The position numbers were made by a program, and so were the translations under genes. The notes under the pieces are model-generated. The model made no database searches. It saw nothing but the letters and a program-made list of their open reading frames with translations, and had not been told where the DNA came from. A stretch of 8,414 bases of DNA from Sulfurimonas sp. (GTDB lineage: Bacteria > Campylobacterota > Campylobacteria > Campylobacterales > Sulfurimonadaceae), in assembly GCA_012963655.1 (NCBI GenBank), contig DTVI01000129.1, positions 1 to 8,414 of the forward strand, given 5' to 3'. Of the stretch, positions 1-5,309 are shown piece by piece (the first letter of the stretch is position 1; each line of letters begins with the position of its first letter).

Positions 1-2
1 AT

Positions 3-1058
3 AAAAGTATAGAAGAGGCTAAAGAGTTAAGGGATGAAACCGCGCGTTTTGGAAAGAAGTCTTTTTCGGCGGAAAAATTTTCATTTACTCTCTTTCTTTC
101 GGTTTTTGAGGTTTTTAGAGCCTTAGGCCTTGTTTTAGTTTTGTCTTCGGATTTAAGTATAGGTTTAATGTTTGCCCTTTTTGGCTATCTTTGGTTTATG
201 ATGACACCTGTTCAAGACCTCTTATCCTTGCAATATGCTTATTCAAATGCTAAGGCTGCTTTAGAGCGTTTAAATAAACTTTTTGAATTAGAGCAAGAAA
301 GTATAAGTCATGCTAATGTGAACCCTTTTACCTCTAAAAGTTCGTCTATCAGAGTGGAAGACTTAAGTTTTTCATATTCAAATACAAGTTCTATATTGAA
401 AAATATTAATATGAATATAAAGGCAGGTTCAAAGGTCGCTTTAATAGGGCCTAGTGGAAGTGGAAAAACAACCTTAGCTAAGGTTCTATCAGGTTTTTAT
501 CCTCCTAAAGAAGGAAGGCTTTTTTATAATGAGGTTTCTTTGAGCGAGATTGGTTTACAAAGACTACGATCTAAACTTTTTGTTGTCTTACAACAGCCTG
601 TCTTGTTTAATGATACGCTTCGTTTTAACCTCACTATGGGAGATGAATTTTCAAATGAAAAGATTTTAGAGGCCCTGCGTATCGCCCAACTTTCTTTATT
701 TGTAAAAGATATACCAAAGGGTTTAGATAGCTTAGTTGGGAAAAATGGGGTGCGCCTTTCAGGGGGACAAAAACAACGCTTAAGCATTGCGCGAATGATA
801 CTGTCAAACCCTTCTATTGTTATCTTTGATGAATCTACCTCTGCCCTTGATGTACATACAGAAAGTGATTTGTTTAAGGCCTTAGAGAACTTTTTAAAAG
901 AACGTACCATCATTACAATAGCGCACCGCTTATCCACGGTTCAAAATTCTGATTATATTTACGTTATGAAAGAGGGTAAGATTGTTGAAGAAGGATCGCC
1001 TGAACATTTATTACAGCAAGAAGGACATTATAATCTTTTTGTTAAGGCCCAGCACTAG
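3..1058 (+). CDS. ABC-B type exporter, permease/ATPase fusion (5' partial)
   Basis: This is the C-terminal 351 residues of an ABC exporter half-transporter that couples ATP hydrolysis to export of an unknown substrate across the inner membrane. The frame is open to the window edge with no stop, so the gene starts upstream; the in-frame TTG at 141 falls inside a membrane segment and is not the start. Residues about 1-80 are the end of the transmembrane domain. The nucleotide-binding domain is complete: Walker A GPSGSGKT (149-156), Q-loop LQQPVLFND (about 196-204), signature LSGGQ (252-256), Walker B IVIFDE with catalytic Glu (277), D-loop SALD, and switch His in TIAHRLST (308). The intact motifs indicate an active ATPase. 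An MsbA-like lipid flippase or a peptide/drug exporter are both possible. The next genes do not reveal the substrate. Confidence 0.93.
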   Translation, partial: KSIEEAKELRDETARFGKKSFSAEKFSFTLFLSVFEVFRALGLVLVLSSDLSIGLMFALFGYLWFMMTPVQDLLSLQYAYSNAKAALERLNKLFELEQESISHANVNPFTSKSSSIRVEDLSFSYSNTSSILKNINMNIKAGSKVALIGPSGSGKTTLAKVLSGFYPPKEGRLFYNEVSLSEIGLQRLRSKLFVVLQQPVLFNDTLRFNLTMGDEFSNEKILEALRIAQLSLFVKDIPKGLDSLVGKNGVRLSGGQKQRLSIARMILSNPSIVIFDESTSALDVHTESDLFKALENFLKERTIITIAHRLSTVQNSDYIYVMKEGKIVEEGSPEHLLQQEGHYNLFVKAQH

Positions 1059-1080
1059 AATCATCAAGCATTTTTAGTTT

Positions 1081-1104
1081 AAGTAGATTGATACAAGCTA
1101 CTTT
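1081..1104 (+). terminator. possible intrinsic terminator after ABC exporter
   Basis: A 6-bp inverted repeat, AAGTAG (1081-1086) and CTACTT (1098-1103), has an 11-nt loop and is followed by a T-rich stretch (TTAGCTCTTTTAG). It sits 22 nt after the exporter stop codon and before a promoter-like sequence. The stem is short and AT-rich and the T tract is interrupted, so termination would be weak. Confidence 0.35.
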
Positions 1105-1124
1105 AGCTCTTTTAGTGAAAATAA

Positions 1125-1132
1125 TATAAAAT
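1125..1132 (+). promoter_or_regulatory. candidate -10 box for the small ORF/aspartyl protease pair
   Basis: TATAAAAT lies about 23 nt upstream of the small ORF's ATG, after the exporter stop and the weak hairpin. It resembles the sigma-70 -10 element of epsilonproteobacteria, which often lacks a conserved -35 box. No -35 is evident here. AT-rich DNA gives such boxes by chance, so this is suggestive only. Confidence 0.3.
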
Positions 1133-1154
1133 ACTTAAGATTACTCATGCTAAA

Positions 1155-1319
1155 ATGATTAAAAAAGTAAATAAAATGCCCTTAAAAAGAAAAATTATAA
1201 TTGTTTTAATGTTGTTGGCTTCAGGCTTGTTCTTATACCAAGGTTTTTCAATGTTATTTCATGAAAAATCATCTAGTGAAAGTCTCCCTTTAAAGAAAAT
1301 AGATGTTAAGAAGATATAG
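1155..1319 (+). CDS. small single-span membrane protein, hypothetical (54 aa)
   Basis: A 54-residue frame, not recognised as a known family. It has a basic N-terminus (MIKKVNKMPLKRK), one hydrophobic stretch of about 22 residues (14-35), and a short polar Ser/Lys-rich tail ending in KKIDVKKI. By the positive-inside rule it would be an inner-membrane anchor with the tail in the periplasm. It has no cysteine, so it is not a lipoprotein. An alternative start is the ATG at 1176 (residue 8); neither start has a good Shine-Dalgarno. Its last 17 nt overlap the start of the aspartyl protease gene in another frame, the kind of arrangement seen in translationally coupled pairs. That placement and the ordered basic-hydrophobic-polar layout favour a real gene, but it could be a chance AT-rich frame. 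Confidence 0.45.
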   Translation: MIKKVNKMPLKRKIIIVLMLLASGLFLYQGFSMLFHEKSSSESLPLKKIDVKKI

Positions 1320-2463
1320 TTTCTTCTTTCTTCTTTTTTTCTTATCTCTAAGTGCTCAAGAAAAACCTCTTTATGAAGCCTCTTTTAACCCCCGTAGTTC
1401 AGGTTTATTCCTCCCTGTAAATCTTGATGGAAAAGAATGTAAATTTTTGTTTGATACGGGGGCTTCTTTTGTAGTCTTGGATAAAAGCTTTAGAGGTCTT
1501 TTAGGTAAATCTTTGAGTTTGAAAGAAGCCCAAGCTCGTACAGGTATAGAATTTGCAAGCAAGCACATTATTACGCCTAATGGAAAAATTGAACTTAAGA
1601 TGTTTCAGGCCATACCCTTAAAACTTGGGAACTTACAAGTTGCTAATAGATTTCCTTATATCACTGCTGACTTGCAATCCTTATGGCCTTTTTCTGGGGA
1701 AAAATTTTGTGGAATTTTAGGCATCTCTTTTTTACATCAATTTAGATGGGAAATTGATTTTGATAAGGCAAAGATAAAGGCTTATATTGGAGTAGAACCT
1801 TATATGGACTCTTATAGTGCAAGAACACCTATCTTTTGGTCACGTGGGGGTATTCCTCAGGTGTCGGTTAATTTTCAAGGTAAGCCAATTGCTTTTGATA
1901 TTGACACGGGGGATAACAGTTCAGGACGTATACGCAAAGAAAATCTTATCTTTTTACAAGGGCAATCTCAGATTCTTTCTTTTCAAAAACAAGATATAGT
2001 CACAGTAAGTTCCTTATCAGTAAGTAGAGAATACAGACTTCGTACCTTACGTTTTGCTAATGTCTTATATCCTAAGATTGTTTTGCAAGAATCAGGGCAA
2101 AATGCCTTAGGTCTTGGTTTTCTAAAGCGCCATAACATTGTTTTTGATTTTCCTTTTAATATGTTGTACCTGCAACATCATAAAGATTATGCAAAGGTTA
2201 TTGCCTTAGATAAATCGGGTTTACGTGTTATTGTGAGAAATAAAAAGCTTATTGTTTTTAGTATGAAGTCACATAAGCAAGCCATAATAAAAGGGATCAA
2301 AAAAGGGGATGAAATTCTTAGCGTGAAAGACGTAAAAGATTTAGACCTTTATACTATGCGTGAACTGCTTAGAGGGAATGAAGGTCAAGAATTATTTTTA
2401 AAGATAAGACGCAATTCAAAGGTCTTAGATGGATATATTCGTTTAGGAAGGGAAGCCTTATAA
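1303..2463 (+). CDS. secreted retropepsin-like aspartyl protease with C-terminal PDZ-like domain
   Basis: A predicted exported protein of 386 residues. The N-terminus MLRRYSFFFLLFFLSLSAQE reads as a Sec signal peptide with cleavage near residue 18. Two aspartyl-protease-like halves follow. The first has FLFDTGAS (catalytic Asp51) and a later ILGISFLHQF...DFD stretch (138-154). The second has AFDIDTGDNSSG (Asp201) and the matching LGLGFLKRHNIVFDF stretch (270-283). The repeated DTG...LG.xFL...DF pattern is typical of the bacterial 'aspartyl protease family', in which two lobes in one chain supply the two active-site aspartates. Residues about 296-380 (KGIKKGDEILSVKDV...LLRGNEGQELFLKIRR) resemble a PDZ domain, which would bind C-terminal tails of substrates. 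The second motif reads DTGD rather than DTGA/S, so activity is not assured. The substrate is unknown. No strong RBS precedes ATG 1303, consistent with coupling to the overlapping small ORF. Confidence 0.8.
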   Translation: MLRRYSFFFLLFFLSLSAQEKPLYEASFNPRSSGLFLPVNLDGKECKFLFDTGASFVVLDKSFRGLLGKSLSLKEAQARTGIEFASKHIITPNGKIELKMFQAIPLKLGNLQVANRFPYITADLQSLWPFSGEKFCGILGISFLHQFRWEIDFDKAKIKAYIGVEPYMDSYSARTPIFWSRGGIPQVSVNFQGKPIAFDIDTGDNSSGRIRKENLIFLQGQSQILSFQKQDIVTVSSLSVSREYRLRTLRFANVLYPKIVLQESGQNALGLGFLKRHNIVFDFPFNMLYLQHHKDYAKVIALDKSGLRVIVRNKKLIVFSMKSHKQAIIKGIKKGDEILSVKDVKDLDLYTMRELLRGNEGQELFLKIRRNSKVLDGYIRLGREAL

Positions 2464-2554
2464 AGTTTCTTAAAGGCAAAGGACTAAAAAGAATGCATAA
2501 TCGCACTCCTAAGAGGATAGGCTATGTCTCTTTTGAGGCAGAAGAATGATAAAT

Positions 2555-2590
2555 AAAGTGTAAGTTAGTCTGTCTTAGATAGCACTTTTG
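2555..2590 (+). terminator. bulged hairpin downstream of aspartyl protease, possible terminator
   Basis: AAAGTG (2555-2560) pairs with CACTTT (2583-2588). The right side stacks directly on an inner hairpin CTGTC-TTA-GATAG (2570-2582, one G-U), leaving TAAGTTAGT bulged on the left. The sequence that follows is T-rich but interrupted (TTGGACTTGCTTTTATTTCTTT). It starts about 90 nt after the protease stop and could end that transcript. A second small hairpin, TGTCTC-TTTT-GAGGCA (2525-2540, one G-U), lies before it and has no T tract. I see no gene in 2464-2809. Confidence 0.3.
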
Positions 2591-2635
2591 GACTTGCTTT
2601 TATTTCTTTGAGAATTTAAAAATTAAGACCATTAT

Positions 2636-2777
2636 AGGTATCTACAGACGTATTTTTAGTAAACAAGCCTAGTCGTATAAAAAGCAAAAATGTGAGAAAT
2701 TTCATAAGCTTGTTTTAGCTAAGATACGGCAAGAAAAACTTGTATACATAATACCTCACAAAATAGTGAGCTTTTTT
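2636..2777 (+). ncRNA. candidate structured leader or small RNA upstream of purT
   Basis: Pairing by eye gives a long imperfect hairpin: CGTAT (2649-2653) with ATACG (2724-2728), TTAG (2656-2659) with CTAA (2719-2722), and an 8-bp perfect run AAACAAGC (2661-2668) with GCTTGTTT (2708-2715). Outside this, AGGTAT (2636-2641) pairs with ATACCT (2751-2756) across a large asymmetric bubble whose 3' side carries a mini-hairpin CAAG-AAAAA-CTTG (2730-2742). A terminator-like hairpin follows. TGTGAG (2691-2696), in the apical loop, is complementary to CTCACA (2755-2760), the terminator's 5' arm, so an antiterminated form is possible. Possible -10 boxes are TTATAG (2633-2638) and TATAAA (2676-2681). It could be an attenuator for purT or a free small RNA. 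Epsilonproteobacterial 6S RNA (the 'purD motif') also sits upstream of a purine gene and has a bubble of this kind, but I cannot match its consensus. Confidence 0.35.
2755..2777 (+). terminator. intrinsic terminator-like hairpin in the purT leader
   Basis: CTCAC (2755-2759) and GTGAG (2766-2770) form a perfect 5-bp stem with loop AAAATA, followed at once by C and six T residues. This is the best terminator-like structure in the window. It lies only 33 nt before the purT ATG, so it either attenuates purT transcription or ends a separate small RNA, with purT read by leak-through or from a further promoter such as the TATACA/CATAAT boxes around 2743-2752. Confidence 0.55.
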
Positions 2778-2809
2778 ATGAGTAAATACAGATTAATAGG
2801 AAATTAAAT

Positions 2810-3973
2810 ATGAAATTTAGCGCACCATTAAAAAGCAATAGTAAAAAAGTAATGTTATTAGGCTCAGGAGAGTTAGGAAAAGAAGTAGCTATTGAAGCCC
2901 AAAGACTTGGTCTTGAAGTGGTTGCGGTTGATAAGTATGAAGGTGCACCTGCTCATCTTGTTGCGACCTCACATCATGTAGTAAATATGCAAGATGAAGA
3001 TGCTATCTTAGAAATTATTCGTAAAGAAAAGCCTGATTATATTCTTCCTGAGGTAGAGGCTATTAGTATTTCTGCACTTTTTAAAGCAGAAGCAGAAGGC
3101 TTTAATGTTATCCCTAATGCGGAGGCTGTTAATAAAACAATGAACCGCAAAAATATTCGTGAATTTGCAGCTGAAGAACTTGGGCTTAAGACAGGTCCTT
3201 ATAAGTTTGTAACCACGCGAGAGCAAATGGAAGTAGCTGGAAGTGAAATGGGATACCCTTGTGTGGTTAAGCCTGTTATGTCATCTTCAGGTCATGGTCA
3301 AAGTGTTATGAAGTCTGCGGCGGACTTAGATTCTTCATGGGAAACAGCAAAAGAAGCTCGTGGTGACGCAAGTGAATTAATTGTTGAAGCCTTTGTAGAC
3401 TTTGATTATGAGATTACTATGCTGACGGTTCGAAACGGCAAAGAAACTATTTTTTGTGAACCAATAGGACATGAGCAAAAAGATGGAGATTATATTTATT
3501 CTTGGCAACCTGCCCAAATGACTCCTCTTGCAAAAGAACGAGCTGAAGAGATTGCACTTAAGGTTACAGATGGTCTTGGTGGTAGAGGTCTTTTTGGCGT
3601 TGAGCTATTTATCAAGGGAGATGATGTTTATTTTTCAGAAGTGAGCCCACGCCCTCATGATACAGGGATGGTGACTCTAATTACTCAATCTCAGTCTGAA
3701 TTTGCTCTTCACTTAAGAGCGGTTCTAGGTCTTCCTCTTGGCTTTACTTTTTATGGAGATGGTGCTTCGGCTGCATTTAAGTCTGATAAAGACTCATATG
3801 CACCTGTTGTAGATGTAGATGATAGTCTTTTCTCAGACAACTCATTTGTAAGAGTATTTGGAAAGCCAGAGTCTCATAAGGGACGTAGAATGGCAGTAGC
3901 TCTTGTTTTTGATAAGGTTGAAAAGGCTCTTGAAAAGGCTAAGCTTTTAGTAACAAAAATCAAGGACGCTTAA
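2810..3973 (+). CDS. purT: formate-dependent phosphoribosylglycinamide formyltransferase (GAR transformylase 2)
   Basis: PurT converts 5'-phosphoribosyl glycinamide, formate and ATP to formyl-GAR in de novo purine synthesis, bypassing 10-formyltetrahydrofolate and PurN. At 387 residues it is close to the E. coli enzyme (about 392) and reads along it with few gaps. Visible landmarks are the N-terminal GSGELGKE nucleotide-fold loop (18-25), TMNRKNIR (110-117), the ATP-grasp loop KPVMSSSGHGQS (154-165), GHEQKDGDYIYSWQP (220-234), GLFGVELF (260-267), and SEVSPRPHDTGMVTL (276-290) with metal and substrate contacts. The E. coli loop reads SSSGKGQ; here His replaces that Lys. The start is supported by AGGAAA at 2798-2803, 6 nt before ATG. 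The stop overlaps the next gene's ATG by one base (TAATG), so the two are co-translated. The upstream hairpin with a T tract suggests control by attenuation. Confidence 0.97.
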   Translation: MKFSAPLKSNSKKVMLLGSGELGKEVAIEAQRLGLEVVAVDKYEGAPAHLVATSHHVVNMQDEDAILEIIRKEKPDYILPEVEAISISALFKAEAEGFNVIPNAEAVNKTMNRKNIREFAAEELGLKTGPYKFVTTREQMEVAGSEMGYPCVVKPVMSSSGHGQSVMKSAADLDSSWETAKEARGDASELIVEAFVDFDYEITMLTVRNGKETIFCEPIGHEQKDGDYIYSWQPAQMTPLAKERAEEIALKVTDGLGGRGLFGVELFIKGDDVYFSEVSPRPHDTGMVTLITQSQSEFALHLRAVLGLPLGFTFYGDGASAAFKSDKDSYAPVVDVDDSLFSDNSFVRVFGKPESHKGRRMAVALVFDKVEKALEKAKLLVTKIKDA

Positions 3974-4893
3974 TGAAAATAGTTTTATTAGATAGTCTTA
4001 CCTTTGGAGATACAGACCTAAGTGGTTTTGACGTTCTAGGTGAGGTGAATAATTATAAAACAACAAGTCCTGATCAAACCTTAGAACGCATAAAAGATGC
4101 TGATGTGATAGTGACAAACAAGGTTGTTATTACGCATGATATGATGAATGAGTGTGAAAATCTAAAGCTTATTTGTATAGCCGCTACTGGTATGAATAAT
4201 GTTGATCTAGACGCTGCAAAAGAAAAAAACATTGTTGTAAAAAATGTGGCAGGGTACTCAACTAATTCTGTTATTCAACATACTTTTTCTATGCTTTTTT
4301 ACCTAATGGGAAGCTCACGTTATTATGATGAGTTTGTTAAAGATGGATCTTGGGCTGAGTCGGGGCTATTTACTCATGTGGCTAAGCCATTTTTTGAACT
4401 TAAGGGTAAAAAATGGGGAATTATTGGTTTAGGTAATATTGGTAGAGGCGTGGCTCAAATCGCTACTGCCTTTGGCGCTGAGGTTTCTTATTATTCAACC
4501 TCAGGGAAAAATGATAATGCAGATTACCCAAAAGAGACTATCTCAAATATTTTAGAGCAGTCTGATGTTATTTCTATTCATGCCCCTTTAAATGATGCAA
4601 CCAAAGATTTGATTGCACATTCTGAACTTCTTATGATGAAAGATGGTGCTATCTTACTTAATCTTGGACGTGGTGGTATAGTGAGCGAAGATGCTCTTTC
4701 GTATATCTTAGATGCTAAACCTATTTTTGTTGGCTTAGATGTTTTAGAAAAAGAACCAATGGCTAAAGATCATGCTCTTACAAAGATTAAAGCGCAAGAT
4801 AGACTTTATATCACGCCTCATATCGCCTGGACATCATCTGAAGCACGTACTAAGCTTATCTCATCTGTTATAGAGAATATTAAATCAATCTAG
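3973..4893 (+). CDS. D-isomer-specific 2-hydroxyacid dehydrogenase (glycerate dehydrogenase/hydroxypyruvate reductase-like)
   Basis: A 306-residue cytosolic NAD(P)-dependent oxidoreductase of the D-2-hydroxyacid dehydrogenase family, interconverting a 2-keto acid and its D-2-hydroxyacid. The Rossmann loop is GLGNIG (152-157). The catalytic set is Arg233 (NLGRGG), Glu261 (EKEP) and His283 (TPHIAW). IAATGMNNVDLDAA (69-82) and NVAGYSTNSVIQHTF (91-105) resemble the glycerate dehydrogenase/hydroxypyruvate reductase branch more than SerA, and there is no C-terminal ACT domain. The position after strand beta-2 that usually holds the NAD-selecting Asp is Ser175 (VSYYSTSGKN), so NADPH use is possible. 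The ATG overlaps the purT stop (TAATG), so it is in the same operon. Phosphoglycerate, lactate or another 2-keto acid as substrate cannot be excluded. Confidence 0.9.
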   Translation: MKIVLLDSLTFGDTDLSGFDVLGEVNNYKTTSPDQTLERIKDADVIVTNKVVITHDMMNECENLKLICIAATGMNNVDLDAAKEKNIVVKNVAGYSTNSVIQHTFSMLFYLMGSSRYYDEFVKDGSWAESGLFTHVAKPFFELKGKKWGIIGLGNIGRGVAQIATAFGAEVSYYSTSGKNDNADYPKETISNILEQSDVISIHAPLNDATKDLIAHSELLMMKDGAILLNLGRGGIVSEDALSYILDAKPIFVGLDVLEKEPMAKDHALTKIKAQDRLYITPHIAWTSSEARTKLISSVIENIKSI

Positions 4894-5306
4894 ATGAATT
4901 TGGCCCCTTAGGCCTTTTTCTTTCCAGCTTTTTAGCTGCAACTATTCTCCCTTTTTCTTCAGAAATTGCCCTTGTTACAGCAGTTGAATTAGGGATATCC
5001 CCTCAAAAGGCACTATTATATGCTTCTATAGGAAATTGCTTAGCTGTTTTATTTAACTTTGTTCTAGGTTACTTTCTTTATCAAAAAATGCAGGCAAAGA
5101 TACAAAACTCTAAAACTGGAAAAAAAGCCTATTTTTATGCGCATAAGTACGGCTATTTCTCTTTGCTTTTATCCCCTCTCCCTATTATCGGTGATCCTAT
5201 TACCCTTGCAGCAGGCTTGATTCGACTTAATATTTTTTATTTTATCTTAATCACATTTTCTCTTAGGATTTTTAGATATTGGCTAATCTTATTTATGTTA
5301 AGCTAA
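4884..5306 (+). CDS. yqaA: YqaA family DedA-like inner-membrane protein, start codon missing or displaced
   Basis: The open frame bounded by TAA at 4881 and ending at 5306 encodes about 140 residues, the usual length of YqaA proteins (E. coli about 142), and matches the family throughout. It has LFLSSFLAATILPFSSE (11-27), a second membrane segment GNCLAVLFNFVLGYFL (50-65), a basic loop, then LLLSPLPIIGDPITLAAGLIR (94-114) and a final membrane helix ending FRYWLILFMLS. YqaA belongs to the DedA/VTT superfamily of small inner-membrane proteins; its exact role is unsettled. No ATG, GTG or TTG occurs in this frame before ATG 5088 (residue 69), which would lose half the protein. Initiation may be at ATC 4884, preceded by TAGAGA at 4871. 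Alternatively, ATG 4894 is meant and one base is missing between 4897 and 4908, since adding one T gives MNFGPLGLFLSSF. It follows the dehydrogenase directly and mltF begins 3 nt later. Confidence 0.75.
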   Translation: MNLDEFGPLGLFLSSFLAATILPFSSEIALVTAVELGISPQKALLYASIGNCLAVLFNFVLGYFLYQKMQAKIQNSKTGKKAYFYAHKYGYFSLLLSPLPIIGDPITLAAGLIRLNIFYFILITFSLRIFRYWLILFMLS

Positions 5307-5309
5307 TGC

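Noticed and set aside
830..850. Walker B of the ABC exporter reads FDES where LDEA is common
   Set aside because: The catalytic Asp-Glu pair and the SALD D-loop are intact, so this is within normal family variation.
524..937. Open frame on the minus strand inside the ABC exporter gene
   Set aside because: It is a shadow of the well-supported nucleotide-binding domain on the + strand, with no recognisable domain.
1817..1999. Open + frame inside the aspartyl protease gene
   Set aside because: It lies wholly within a conserved coding region in another frame and shows no family features.
2741..2748. TGTATACA palindrome in the purT leader as a possible operator
   Set aside because: An 8-bp palindrome occurs often by chance in AT-rich DNA, and there is no second copy or adjacent regulator to support a binding site.
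2464..2809. CRISPR array, tRNA or tmRNA in the long intergenic gap
   Set aside because: There are no regularly spaced direct repeats, no cloverleaf with a CCA end, and no T-loop consensus on either strand.
3008..3226. Minus-strand frame inside purT
   Set aside because: It is a shadow frame; the purT frame is conserved along its whole length.
5088..5306. 72-residue protein starting at ATG 5088
   Set aside because: The ATG is in the middle of YqaA. The family match continues upstream in the same frame for another 68 residues, so this start is not accepted.
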